Shown in pieces: positions 24,632 to 36,930 of a DNA stretch of 64,000 nucleotides. Made by a program: the position numbers and the translations under genes. The stretch is from Favolaschia claudopus. Lineage: Eukaryota > Basidiomycota > Agaricomycetes > Agaricales > Mycenaceae. A model generated the notes under the pieces. The model saw only the letters and a program-made list of their open reading frames with translations. It was not told the origin of the DNA and searched no databases. The DNA lies in assembly GCA_037176885.1 (NCBI GenBank), contig JAWWNJ010000133.1, forward strand, positions 434,001 to 498,000, given 5' to 3'. Position 1 is the first letter of the stretch. Each line of letters starts with the position of its first letter.

Positions 24632-27600
24632 ATGGAGGCAAGCAGATCGACAGATTTCTTTCTTACATACATCTCATGTATTCACCTCAGGCATTACTCG
24701 ACTTTTCTCGTCCTTTCGATGTCTCCTTGATGGACAGGGTCGCTATGACCTTTTACACCGGAGTTGGCCAGGAGGTGCGAGGCTCAGTTTGACGAAATCA
24801 GTCCAGCATCTGACGATGAGACAGCAACAAATGGCTCAGCTAGCCTTGACTCAATTCGAGGAGCACCCAGAATCATGGACACGCGTTCCGGAGATCCTGG
24901 AGAAGTCGACGTTTCCGCAGGCCAAGGTGCGTTATCTGAGCTTTATGTGACAATGAGGAGGAATTAAGGGATGGAGTCTAGTACATCGGTCTCCAAATCC
25001 TCGAACGTCTCGTCAACACCCGGTGGAAAACTCTCCCTGAACCACAACGGCAAGGTATCCGGAACTTCATCGTTGGGGAAACCGTCAAAATCGCATCCGA
25101 TGAGGTGGCACTTCGGAAGCAGAGGACATACATCAACAAGCTCAATCTCGTACTCGTCCAAGTGCGTCGTTCGCGCTCTTTCATCCTCCACCAACTGACC
25201 CCCACAAAGGTGCTGAAACAAGAATGGCCCCACAACTGGCCGACGTTCATCTCGGAGCTTGTCCAGTCATCCACAGCCAATTTGGCTCTGTGCGAAAATA
25301 ATATGGTCATCCTGAAGCTGTGCGTGTCATGTTCTGCCACTTTCCTCGCGGATTTTGAACGCTCGTTTTAGTCTGTCAGAGGAGATATTCGACTTTTCTG
25401 CGGAGCAAATGACGCAGCTCAAAACCAAGAACCTCAAAAATCAGATGTCGGGCGAATTCTCCGAGATCTTCAAACTTTGCTGCGAGGTTCTCAAGGACGC
25501 CAACAAGTCGTCGCTCATCAAGGCGACGCTCGAAACGCTGCTGCGATTCCTTAACTGGATCCCTCTCGGATACATCTTCGAAACTCAGGTCATAGATCTT
25601 TTACTTGGCCGGGTACGTCCTCTCCGCTTTGATTGAACTACCGATACTAACGCATTCTCGCAGTTTCTCGAACAACCCGAATTCCGCAACGTCACCCTGA
25701 AATGCCTCGCCGAAGTAGCCGCGCTCGAAGTCGGCCCGGAATACGACCAGAAATTCGTCATGCTCTTCGCCATGGTCATGGCCGCCATTAACCGTATGGT
25801 CCCGCCCAACACCGACATCGCGCAGGGCTACGCAGACGCCGACGATGACGTCCAAGAGCTCATTCTCAACCTCACGCTCTTCCTAACGAACTTCCTCTCC
25901 GCGCACCTCACTGCGCTCGAGACCGAGGCGAACCGCGACGCGTTGTTAAACGCGCATCTGTACCTCGTGAAAATATCTCAGGTGGAGGAGAGGGAGGTGT
26001 TCAAGATTTGCCTCGAGTATTGGGCGAAGCTGGTGGCGGAGTTGTACGAGGAGGTGCAGACGTCGCCGGTGGGGGAATCGGGGATGCTGATGGGGCTTAC
26101 GCTTGGTGGGGCTACGGGCGGGATTCCGGGGATTCCGTTGAGGAAGGATATTTATCGGGATATTCTGTCGAATTTAAGGCTTGTTATGATTTCGCGGATG
26201 GCAAAGCCTGAGGAGGTGCGTTTTATGTATTTCTCATACGCATTCTCTTTCGTGGTGTAACTGATGCCTCGCAGGTTCTGATCGTCGAAGATGATTCAGG
26301 CAGTATCGTCAGGGAGTTTTTGAAGGAGAGCGATACCGTCGTGCTATACAAATCAATGCGCGTCGTGCTCGTGTATCTGACGCATCTAGACGTGTCTGAC
26401 ATGGAGGCGATTCTCACGGACAAGCTCGCGAAACAGGTTGACGGCTCGGAGTGGTCGTGGCAAAACATCAACTCGCTCTGTTGGGCGATTGGGTCGATTT
26501 CACAAACTATGAGTGCGTCTTGCTCCCATGTTATGCTGTTCTGTTATTTCTCACTGGCTGACTGGCTGTTTTTGGCAGCCGAGGACATGGAAAAGCGATT
26601 TTTGGTTACAGTCATCAAGGAGTTGTTGGGGCTTGTCGAGTTGAAGCGGGGCAAGGACAACAAAGCTGTCATCGCGTCCGACATCATGTACATCGTGGGG
26701 CAATATCCGCGCTTCCTCAAGGCTCACTGGAAGTTCCTCAAAACCGTTGTCAACAAACTCTTTGAGTTTATGCACGAGAAACACGAAGGTGCGTCCACCT
26801 CATGCTCAAACCTTCCTTGATTAACAGTTGATTCTTCGATAGGTGTGCAAGACATGGCATGCGATACATTCATCAAGATTGCGCAGAAATGTCGTCGTCA
26901 CTTTGTTATGATCCAGTCTGGGGAGACGGAGCCGTTTGTAGACGAGATTCTCCGGACCCTGTCTCGAATAACAGTGGATCTGTCCGCTCAGCAGGTTAGC
27001 ATGTTCGTCGACTTTTTTTTGTTGTTTCGCTGATTCGTGATATTCTTAGGTCCATACGTTCTACGAAGCCGTGGGCTACCTCATTTCGGCGCAGCCAAAT
27101 AAAGTCGTTCAGGAGCGGCTCATCGCGGGTCTCATGGAGCTCCCGAATACAGCTGTATGTTCCTGCCTATTTCCTTACCGTTCTCGGATGTTAACGCCGA
27201 TCGCAGTGGGACTCGCTTATGGCGCAGGCGGTGCAAAACCTCGACGTATTATCGAGCCTCGACAACATCAAAGTGCTTTCGAATGTGCTCAAGACAAACG
27301 TCTCTGCGTGCACATCGATCGGTGCCTTCTATCTTCCCCAGATTGCGCGTAATTTCGTAGATATGCTGGGTTTGTACAAGACCGTGAGCGGGACTATTAG
27401 TGAGACCCTTGCTCGAGACGGTACGTGTCCTTCCTGCGTTTCTCAACGTGTGTGGATTGATGGGTTGGATCGTAGGCCCGATAGCCAGCAAGACGCCGAA
27501 AGTTCGACAGCTCCGCGCTGTGAAGAAAGACATCTTGAAATTGATGGAGACGTATATCAAGGCCGCAGAGGACCTCGAAACTGTGAACCAACACTTCATC

Positions 27601-28728
27601 CCCTTACTTTTGGACGCCATACTTGGCGACTATAATCGCAATATTCCTGACGCTCGCGAGCCTGAGGTTCTACATCTCATGGCTGTCATCGTCAGTCGGC
27701 TCGGGGTATGTGATTTTGCCACCATCTGCGTAATCGAAGAGCTAATGGAGGTGTTTTCGTTGTCGCAGCCATTGCTGACGTTGCAAGTCCCGGCGACGTT
27801 GGATGCTGTGTTTGAGCCGACGCTCAATATGATTAATCAGGACTTTACGGAGTACCCGGACCATAGGTTTGGGCTGTATAAACTACTTCGGGCGATCAAT
27901 CAGAAGTGTTTTCCAGGTGAGTTTTGTTTGCAACGGTGTTTTCGCGTCCCTCATTCTCACCGTCGTGCAGCTTTACTCGGCCTCCAACCTGCGCAGTTCA
28001 AGCTATTCATGGACAGTATCATGTGGGGTATCAAACACACGATTCGGGACGTCGCGGATCTGGGCCTCACTCGTAAGCACCTTGTTTTCAATCGATATAC
28101 CGGCACTAATCGAGCGCTGTCTCCAGTCTGCCTCGAGGTCATAAATAACTTCGCTGAATCACCGCCAGAGATATCTGGACAGTTCTTCCAACAGTATTTC
28201 CTGAATATCGTGCAGGATATCTTCTTTGTCCTCACAGACACGGATCACAAAAGCGGATTCAAGCTGCAGGTCGTTGTGTTGGCTCGCATGTTCCAGCTTG
28301 TGGACACGGAACCTATCCCCAGTCGTCTATTCGATCCAACGCAGGTCCCGGATCCGAATATGACGAATCTGACCTTCCTGCGCGAGTACACTGCGAACTT
28401 GCTGCATGGCGCGTTCCCGCATGTACCAGCGTAAGTGCTTTTGGGGTACCGTGACACCGTTGGCTAACATCCTCCTTCTCTCAGTGCCGACGTTCAAACG
28501 CTGGTGGAAAGTCTGGCAACGAACCACGCGGACCCAAATCGTTTCAGGCTGTCCGTGCGGGACTTCTTAATCCAGCTGAAAGAGTTTTCGGGCGACAATA
28601 CGGAACTTTATCTTGAAGAGAAAGAAGCCGAAGTCAAACGCAAGGCTGAAGAGGAGCGACAAGCGGCGATGCAGATTCCGGGAATGCTGAAGCCGTCGCA
28701 GATGGAAGACAAAGAAGAGGCGATGTAA
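24632..28728 (+). CDS. XPO1: Exportin-1 (CRM1), nuclear export receptor
   Basis: Karyopherin-beta receptor that exports leucine-rich NES cargoes with RanGTP. The first exon is only ATGGAG (24632..24637), followed by an apparent GC-AG intron to 24690, giving [19 protein letters not shown]. Exons 24691..24774, 24825..24926 and 24982..25161 follow, then many more to the stop at 28728. Conserved blocks include [80 protein letters not shown] and the C-terminal helix region ending MEDKEEAM. The leptomycin-binding Cys position (GLC in sensitive species) is Val (GTC, 26635-26637). It converges on the pectinesterase gene, 146 bp apart. Confidence 0.95.
24638..24690 (+). other. Apparent GC-AG intron of XPO1
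   Basis: The 53 bp begins GCAAGC and ends CTCAG. Removing it joins ATG GAG to GCA TTA CTC, giving the family-typical N-terminus MEALLDFS. The alternative is a start at ATG 24676 without this intron ([11 protein letters not shown]). Confidence 0.6.
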
Positions 28729-28874
28729 GTGAAGAGATCCCAATTTACGACTTTGTTATGTACGGTCTGCTTGCTTTCGAGAGTTCAAAGTGTACGATAG
28801 ACGATGTCTCATTGGACTGGAATCAACACAATTTGTAGCGCTTGCTTGAATATATCGTGCTTCGTTTAAACAGT

Positions 28875-30265
28875 TTAAACATATGCTTGGTCCACCCAGG
28901 AGGTCCAGTTGCTGCCCAACACGTCCGCTGCGTTGTATCCTGCTGTGGAAGAAAGTTTCTTTGAGAAGGATGCTCGTGTGCCCGAAGCTCCCGTGCCTAG
29001 AAACATTCAAGTCAGAGATCCCTCATCCTAATGATAGTCGAGGATGTTTCACCAGTGTTTCTAAACTCGGCAAAAGTAACAGCCGCTGTATTGGGAGTCG
29101 CGGTACTCCATATCTCCCATCCTGCACCGTTGATGAGGGCACCAAGATTTGTGTTTGTAAACGCAACTCTGGAATGAAATTGAGTATTGCCAAACAATGA
29201 TTAGTAAAGGCTTGAACCGTCCTACCTTGCCCATTGCGTCCAAGGCCTACCCAGGAACACTTTACCTGTCAAGTCCGTTTTAGCAGCCGTGCTCGTCTGC
29301 ACAGTCGATCGATTTATGACGAAGAGACTGGTATCGGACGCGGAGGTTGGACCGTCGGCGGTAATTGCCCCAGCCGCAACGGAGGCGATGACATTGCGCT
29401 GGAAAAATACTCGCGCGTGTTGCCCGAAGATGTAGTCCACGGCGCCCTCGATGTAGTCGACGCCGAAATATTGGTTGCCTGAAAAATATAATTGGGTATG
29501 AGGAAAAACACATATTTTCAATTACAAGACAACGTGCCTTCGTTTGCGAGGACAGTGTCTTGGTACCTGCCGAAGGGTGAGTATGGGGGACTCATTGGGT
29601 AGACGGAAGGAACCAACCCATAGAAAGCACAGCCGTAATAACCAATATTATTTCCGTACGAACTCAGAGCCAGAGCTTGAGACCCAACCCCAAACTGCAG
29701 GAAAGTCAGCGGTCCATCTAGCAAGTAAAAAAAAAAAGACTGACAGTGTTGCGAACGTTCACGTTGTACATCGAGAAATTGTCTTTGTGAACACGTAAGG
29801 TACCGCTCGAATCATCGTTGCCAGCCGCTGCAGCGGAGAGCGAGTGCGTGATTGTGACCGAGTTGGAGGTATAGCTCGTTGTGTCAGTTGTCGAGCCGAG
29901 GATCTGCTCACGAAATGCTCGAGTAACATCGGATTATGAAGAGTTTGGAGGCCTACCGTCGTAGGACCTGTGCGGGTAATCGATACCTGTTCGCTGTATG
30001 TTCCTGCAAAATCAATCGGTTCAAGTGAAATATCCGCTTTCCCGAATCGCGTACCGGGAAAAATGAAGATGGTGCGGGATGAGCTGTCATTCGGAAGAGA
30101 GTTGATTGCAGCTTGAATAGTTGAAAATTGACCAGAAGCAGCTGGATTTTTGACGATGACGGCGCCCGAGGGAGGTGATGTGCGAGATGCCCTCTTTTCC
30201 ACAGGGAATGCCGTGGACAATAACGCAGTGGAGATTCCGAGCAACACCAAGAGTGGGGTGAACAT
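28875..30265 (-). CDS. Secreted pectinesterase (pectin methylesterase, CE8)
   Basis: Demethylates pectin in plant cell walls. The signal peptide MFTPLLVLLGISTALLSTAF is followed by a dibasic KR site. Segments include FSTIQAAINSLPNDSS, TYSEQVSITR, QALALSSYGNNIGYYGCAF, YQDTVL (catalytic QD), YIEGAVDYIFG (catalytic Asp) and LGRPWTQWAR (substrate Arg). The C-terminus is NAADVLGSNWTSWVDQAYV. No PMEI inhibitor prodomain is present, as usual for fungi. There are several short introns. It is a single-domain enzyme of normal length. Confidence 0.9.
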
Positions 30266-30848
30266 GGTGACTGGGCGACGAAGGCTCGATATCTGGGAGT
30301 TTGGGACGGGGTTAAATACAAGAAAAATACCACCGAGGGAGCGGTCCGGGAAGAGAGGTGTGACTGAACGCGGGAAGAATATGGCGGCGTAGGGGCATCG
30401 ATATGTCAGTCACAAGTCTTGTTGATTCTCCGTGTGGCGACAGTACGGCCCTGTGTAGAGTTATTCATGGGAAGACTCTGAGCGTTCATAAGCGCATTCA
30501 TGATGGTGAGAGTTGTCCTTGCACAGTCAGCTGGACAGGGTTGGGACAGGGTGTGGATAGACTCAGCCGGTCCGCCACGGTGAGCACTGTATCCGACCTC
30601 GAATACGGAGGCTTTGCCGAGAATTAGCCTTTTCGTTGAGAAACGAAACAATTCGGTGTGGGATGAGGTGGCGGTCGTCAGTGGTCACCGTCGGAGCCTG
30701 AATTCTTGATGGGCATCGGTCGACGCAATAAAATTTGACTCGCTGGAAAAGTTAGAAGTGATCACGGTTAAGCACAAAAAGAAGTCCGAGTCCTACTCCA
30801 CCGCACAATAGAAAGTCACAAAATGAACAAGTTGGTTCAATTGTTTGG
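30266..30848. other. Pectinesterase promoter region
   Basis: Gene-free 583 bp upstream of the pectinesterase start and downstream of U6 copy 2. No element is secure. Confidence 0.4.
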
Positions 30849-30920
30849 AAAAAAGAGCATAAATATTGAGACCCGTAGGTCTACCACTCCGGAAAAGCGT
30901 GTCATCCTTGTGCAGGGGCC

Positions 30921-30951
<31 letters not shown>

Positions 30952-30974
30952 TCGTATGACGCCCCGAAGGGGTC
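30849..30974 (-). ncRNA. U6 spliceosomal snRNA, copy 2
   Basis: Same RNA as copy 1, with the ACAGAGA box, internal stem-loop region, 5' UUCG hairpin, 3' UACG-capped hairpin and terminal T6 (A6 on the plus strand at 30849-30854). It lies head to head with copy 3. Confidence 0.92.
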
Positions 30975-31053
30975 AAGAAACCAGTGAATTTTGGGGTAGG
31001 CATCAGTCGAATCAGGCACTTTGTTTGGGACAACGGGATTACGGAATGCTCAG
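30975..31053 (-). promoter_or_regulatory. U6 upstream promoter block, copy 2
   Basis: CAAAGTGC lies 49 bp and GCCTAC about 27 bp upstream of the U6 first base. The distal box is reduced to CGTAAT, about 1 bp closer than in copies 1 and 3. About 80 bp upstream is nearly identical to copy 3, which implies a recent duplication. Confidence 0.6.
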
Positions 31054-31521
31054 GTCTCGTGGACTGAACTCAGTGAGCTCACCTTGAACAGTGCAGATGC
31101 CAGAATTTGACGGGTGGAGGCTGAACGAAGCAAGATTTGAGAAATGAGTTATGTTGGAGTTTGTAATATTCATCCCGTTCATCTTAGGTATTTCCTGTGT
31201 TCGGATTTCGAACATCCATTTTTCCGTATCTGCAAGGGAATTGATGATCTCGATTCCCTTCTAAAAATTCTTCTCCTTACACACTTTTGTCAACTATTAA
31301 CGAATAAAACACTAGGCTTCAGCCAAAACCTTTCTGTGTTACTTAGGAATCTGAACAGTGAACACAGATTGGTTCATTTGTGCAAATGGAGGTTCGGAAT
31401 CTTGATACGGAGAATCTTGAGGGCCAAAGAATGAGATATAATGTGTAACATGCCCTCTGACTTAAAACCACCTGAAGCTGCCTTTCCTCTACTTACCTAG
31501 CGCTCAGTGAAAAGGATGACG
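31054..31521. other. Spacer between head-to-head U6 genes
   Basis: About 470 bp. A 96-codon open frame at 31144-31434 has no recognisable family and is probably chance. Confidence 0.4.
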
Positions 31522-31594
31522 GTACGTAATCCCCGTTGTCCCAAACAAAGTGCCTGATTCGACTGATGCCTACCCAGAAATTCATGAATCTTTT
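31522..31594 (+). promoter_or_regulatory. U6 upstream promoter block, copy 3
   Basis: GTACGTAA at -73 (31522), CAAAGTGC at -49 (31546) and GCCTAC at -27 (31568), exactly as in copy 1. Confidence 0.6.
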
Positions 31595-31617
31595 GACCCC
31601 CTCGGGGCGTCATACGA

Positions 31618-31648
<31 letters not shown>

Positions 31649-31721
31649 GGCCCCTGCACAAGGATGACACGCTTTTCCGGAGTGGTAGACCTACGGGTCT
31701 CAATATTTATTGCTCTTTTTT
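31595..31721 (+). ncRNA. U6 spliceosomal snRNA, copy 3
   Basis: Identical to copy 1 over the functional core. The 5' hairpin loop is CUCG rather than UUCG. It ends at a T6 run (31716-31721). The same UACG-capped 3' hairpin is present. Confidence 0.92.
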
Positions 31722-31848
31722 CCAACAAACTCCCCAACAACGCATGCAAATTCTGAGACAGGCTGGATTAAGGCGGGACCAGCTCTATTTGCATTCATAC
31801 ATATTATTACGCTAATCTACTGTACAACAACATTTGATGAACAAAAAC

Positions 31849-33010
31849 TCATGGTATACGAGCCATCGTGAAATCATATCCCGGCGGCACATCCTCGCCT
31901 ATGGAATCCCTTTCATCCCGAACAGTCTCTAGTCCCTTCGCCCGGATCGCAAGATATTCAAATTTCTCCTTCTGCGCAACATTGACTTGAACACAGTCGT
32001 TGTTGGACCGGCGCACTCCCGATTTGTCGACGGAATACAAAGGAGAACTGGACTGGCTCCTCAAAGTCTGGATTTCGTCTTGCATCTCGCGAGCCTGATG
32101 CTCCAACTGCGCCATTCGGCGAACGAGGCTCGGGCTCGGCTCCGTGTCGTGTGCCATAATAGAACTTGCCAAGGGCAAATCGAAACGAACGAGAGTGGCA
32201 GATCCAGCCCCAATCTCCCGTTTCTGTATCGTTTGTTGCAATGGCCCCGGCAAAGCAGCCTCTGTGTCGTCGATAACAAAGTCAGACAACGCCGCGATCC
32301 GCTTCGCTCGAGCCCTCCGCAGAAGAAAAACGACAACGGCCACCAGAGCGAGGAGAACAATCAGTCCGACCGCGATGCCCATGATTGCAACTTGGGAGGG
32401 TCGGTGTCTGGGTGTTTGGTTCTCTGAGGATTGGATTTGGCTGGGGACAGCGATGCTAGAACCAGTAGCATGTGTCTCAGTTTGAGAAGATTCAGTCGTG
32501 AAGCTGAATGGGTCGGGTGAGGCGGTACTTGAAGGTGGTTGAAGATCGAATGTCGAGCTAAATTCAAAATGACAGTCAGTAAAGCAGTATTAAGTATCTC
32601 AGTTGTAGACCGAGAAGCGAACCTGAACGAATGAGAGGGGATGGTATCGGATGGTGCGTTAGAAGCTAACCTAATCGCGTGGATTCAGCGATCTCCTTGA
32701 GCAGAGCGGGAACGATGACGTACGAAGAATGGGATGGTAAACCGACAGTTCCGAATCTCGTCTCTGTCCGTATACCCTGTTCATCGCCGCCATCGAGCGA
32801 GCTGGTTTGCGGGTATCAGCGCGCATGTGAGGATACGGAGGAGCAAACACTAACTCTAAGGCCGAGTCATTCGGGCTAACCCCGGGCACAGAATCGATGA
32901 CAGCAGAAGTAACCCTACAGGCGAGATGGAAAGAAAAGAAAAGCAAAAGGAGAGCTGAAGATCTGTTGGAAACATAAACTAAACGATGGGCATATTTTGT
33001 TGAACGGACA
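31849..33010 (-). CDS. Single-pass membrane protein, fungal, unknown function
   Basis: The main exon (from about 32557 to the stop at 31849) encodes a Ser/Thr-rich extracellular stretch, then one helix (GIAVGLIVLLALVAVVVFLL) with a basic stop-transfer (RRARAKR). A cytosolic tail follows with a coiled-coil-like segment (LVRRMAQLEHQAREMQDEI) and the end PPGYDFTMARIP. An upstream exon (APSDTIPSHSF) splices in near 32625. Hydrophobic frames at 32880-32990 could supply a signal peptide. The N-terminal exons and true start are unresolved. This layout is common among basidiomycete cell-surface proteins. Confidence 0.55.
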
Positions 33011-33379
33011 CTACTCACCGCATGGGAATTCCCTGTGCGGAGCGAGGAGGGAACGAAACAGAGAAACGAAACGAACGGAAGCAAATGCGGAAGAGTGAGA
33101 TGGGCCGATACATATACCGGGTCAGCAACCGCAGAACACCTTCTGAACTCTCAGACAACAAACAACCGTCAGAATTGAGAACAAAGGCCCTATTGTTCCA
33201 TAAATGGGAGTATCTGTCATTGGACCCACAATCCCTTGCACTGGTGGAAATTACCGAAATTGGGTCATAGTTGATGATTTCAACGCCTGATCACCGCCGT
33301 CGAACAGATGTAGTCGATAAGGAGAGCAAGGAAAATATATTCCGAAGCCGACAAAATGTTATTTCCGCTGTGTAGAAAC
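33011..33379. other. Intergenic, nothing identified
   Basis: Between the membrane protein gene and the multicopper oxidase stop codon. Confidence 0.4.
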
Positions 33380-36312
33380 TTACTGCTCGTTCGGTGGGAG
33401 CGCGTTGTACGCAGGGCAAAGTTCCTCCCACGCCTTAGTCGGATGAACGGTCTTCTTCACCTCATCAAGGCCAGCGCCAATCACCGAACCCAGACCGACA
33501 GCAAAGTGATAGAGGACTAAACGAGTCTTCAGTTCAACATATATTCTCGACGGACACTCGACTCACTGTGGCAATGGACTAGATTGAATAGCGGATTCAG
33601 AAATCAGAGGTTTTCGGTGTGTTGAGTGAAAATCACAACTTACACTGCCATGGTCCTATAAACATAGAGAGATTGCTGAGCATTCGCACGTCAACACAAG
33701 TTTAAGAACTCACCCGGCTTGTCTGTCCTGAACCGAATGATTACCGTATTATTTCCCGTAATAACGACCTTATGTCCTCAGTAGGTCTTAGCTCTCGAGA
33801 CGCGAGAATCGACGACTTACATCGCGTCGAATCGGATTGACAGTGTTGATAACGTCGGAACTGTTCGACTTGACCACCCAGAAATTCATCTAATCAATAG
33901 TTCACCAGGTGCTGGATTTTTTGTTGCTTAAGCTCTAGACGACAACGTACGCCGTGCAAATGGAACGGGTGTCCCTCGTTAATTGGGCTAGTAGTGCAGC
34001 AACGTCAGATCAAAAAAGCCAGTGATCTAACCAATAATTGAAACTTTGCTCACTCTTTGAACTCAATCTGCACCGTCTTGTTCATCGGGAACAAAAAGGT
34101 ATTCTCCGTAACATTGAAATCCTCCGGACTCGTCTCGCCATTTAGCGCCTTGACGAGCGTCGGGACGGAAGGAGGGATGTAAGACACGTTGTTGATCTCC
34201 CACTTTGTGACGCCTTCAGGCATGAATGTTGTGAAGGTCATGTTGAAGTCGGGTTCCGGTGCAGGGATGGGGTTGAGCGGCTAGGATTGATCTGATTAGG
34301 TTTCCTTTTGTATGACGAGAACGAAAATTGGGAACGCGTACCACCAGATCTGCCTCCCTCAGGGCAACTGCAGCGGCGCCTTGCGGACCCGCGGTCATGG
34401 GCGTTTGAGGCTCTTCGGTTGGGGCACCGTCGTAGCGGAGGATGCCACGACTGAGGGTAGACTGTGGCCAGCATTCAGCGATCTTCTCCGTAATTATCGA
34501 TATGGCGAAGAGAAAACCGTACATTGAGGTTAGCATTCTTGGTGCCCCCATTGATGAATGCATCTGAGAAGAAGATTTCATCCCAGCAAGTCAGAGAAAA
34601 ATTATTACGGGAGAAGAGTCCATTAGACCACTGACTGATCCAATAATTGCCGATGGGCTGGTTCGCATTGACCTGAACAAATAAAAACAATTTACAAGTT
34701 ACTATGTCAGTCCAGCGAGATCGGAACACATACGACGAAAGAATACCGCTGCCCCGCATGAATGGTGAGAATGTTAACCTCATTAGGCTCTGTCGCAACC
34801 CCGTCGGCCTCAATGATGGTCATAGTGTCTGGCAGGCATTCGAAATTAGCGCTCGACTCGACTCTGGAACTCAAGAGAAATTTTCGAGACGAACGAACTC
34901 ACGATTATCAATCGAAACAACGAAATTCGAGCGGAAGCCGATGTTAAACAGCCGGAATCGGTAACGTTTGCCTTGGGCCACGGAAACGGCGGCATATTCG
35001 ACTTCAGGGCCGCCATTGAATCTTCCTTGCCACGAAGAAAACAATTGAGCAATTAGTGCTTGTGGCGGAGAAATATTTTGAGGAGGAGGATGCGCACCCT
35101 TTGCGTTGAACAGTCCACAATCCGGAACGGGATTAGTTTGGGTGGCGATGTATCCGGCCAATGCAGTCTTGGAGTCGGTGTGTAGCCAGTCGGCTGTTAA
35201 AGTTGAGAGGAAACATAGCGCGAGGTGAGTTACAAAAAGATGGAAGCAGGGTGGACTCACAGACGGTTAAAATCTAACCGAAGCGCCAGATCAGCATAGG
35301 AAACGGTTATATTGCAATCACGACGCACAGTGCTTGCGTCGTCGATATCTACGTCGGAAAAGATCAACTTTGAGTTAGTTATGCTGAGAACGCGTACCGT
35401 AGAGATGCGCTAAGGGGTCTTCCGGATCTTCATAAGTCGCATTGTGAAAAGCCCTCCTTCACTTGACAAGAAATATTGAACGAACCATAAACGATCAACG
35501 TCCCCATTAACCCGTCCGACTGCTGTTGGCCCAGTTGACTGATATATTTGTTGACACAAAGGTATGGTAGATAGGAGAATGGATTATTACCCATGGTACC
35601 AGAAGCTGCCTGTTTGATTGCCACTGAATGGATGTACAGTGAGAATGGTAGAAAGAAAAGCGGTGAGAGATATACAGCGGGAGAGCTGTTTTGAAGTACG
35701 TGAGCGGAAAAATCGTCAGCGAAGAGGGATGGGGCTTACTATATGTGTATGATTCTCCGGGTCCGAAAGGGCAGGTGCTGGAATGTCACTTTGTTTCAGT
35801 ACATAGTTCAGAGGAACGAATGTAACTTACGTGACGAAAGACGATCCCTCGTTGAAGATGTTCTTCGAGTCAATGAATATACCTTCGAAGTTCTAGTCAA
35901 CAAGTGTTAGTATTGCTCAAGAGAAGGAGAGTCAACGGATAGCGCACGATGGATGTCGATACACGCATCGTCTCATTAGTCTACATCCGCAAAAATGCCT
36001 CAGCAAGCAAAGAGTGTACGGGAGAAAAACCCGACCAGTTTATTGTTCACTTTCACCACGAGCGTTTGCCCTTTCGTAGCGACAATTGGCGGTCCCGGGA
36101 AAGTTCCGTTCGCGAGTACCGCGACTAGTCTCCGTGTCAATTGACAGATAGAATTTGAAAATAGTTTGCAGCGTACCCCGGGTAAACCCATCTGGCGCGA
36201 CGGGCCCGTTGACGATGTCGAGGGTAACAAACCGTTTCGACTCAGTGCTCACTGTCGCGCCCCACACCGAAACCAGAGCCAATCCAAGAAATGCGAGAAG
36301 AAAGCTAAACAT
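33380..36312 (-). CDS. Laccase-like multicopper oxidase lacking two copper signatures
   Basis: Secreted three-cupredoxin protein with a signal peptide (MFSFLLAFLGLALVSVWG) and many short introns. Family segments: ANGTFPGPPIVATKGQTLVV, TNETMRVSTSI, CPFGPGESYTY, LTVSDWLHTDS, RFNGGPEVEYAAVSVAQGKR and RYRFRLFNIG. Signature L3 (HPFHLHG) and L4 (HCHILYHFAVGL) are intact, so the type 1 site looks preserved. L1, normally HWHG, reads NFEG after a normal splice (TSI|NFEGIF). L2, normally WYHSH, reads WYHGQ (GSFWYHG|QLGQQQSDGL), and the exon carrying it is one base out of phase with the visible upstream donor. Half the trinuclear-site ligands are therefore missing. It is either a non-oxidase derivative or an early pseudogene. 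The stop follows NALPPNEQ. Confidence 0.82.
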
Positions 36313-36921
36313 GGTGTGTATCGTCGAGAGTCGTGCTCGTGCGGTCCCGTATTTATACGAAGGAGGAGCCAGTCAAATGGTTTGATTTATCGCCCAAAGT
36401 GCGAGGTGGGAAGAAGCTATTTTTGGTTGGGTACCACACGGACGAAGTTGTGTGTGTGAGGCTACAATCCGATCTCAGGCTGCGGGCAATCCGAGAGCGG
36501 GAATTTGCCAAGAGAAGAGACTGCAGGGAGTTCGAGCTTCTGAGAGTGAGGCTTGAGCGTGTTCAGGGTTATTTATCCCACTGAAAGCATTGGATTTGAA
36601 CCGTTTAGGTCCCAATTCAAGCCTTGATAAGAAAGTTCCGAATGCAAAGGTTGCCAGGAAAAAATGTCGAATGTTCACCAACGAGATACGCAAGTTTGAC
36701 TTCGGGGGTGCATCTGATTCTGAAGTTGCGCTTTGCTGTTTCTTTTCAGAAGGGTACGCTGAAAGAAAGATTTGCCAGATGACGTGGAAAAGCTGAAGAA
36801 TCGTTGACCGGCAAACAGCCACACCGATGCCCGGTCGGTCACAGGATCACGTGTTCGCGACTTTTTTTTTTGTATCAGCATTTATATTCCGCAACAAGCA
36901 AAACCCTTAGTGCTAAGACGC
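36313..36921. other. Multicopper oxidase promoter region
   Basis: About 600 bp upstream of the oxidase. A short poly-T run lies near 36864. No gene is seen. Confidence 0.4.
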
Positions 36922-36930
36922 GGTGCCCGA

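Noticed and set aside
31144..31434. 96-codon open frame between the head-to-head U6 genes
   Set aside because: No recognisable family or context; likely a chance frame in AT-rich DNA.
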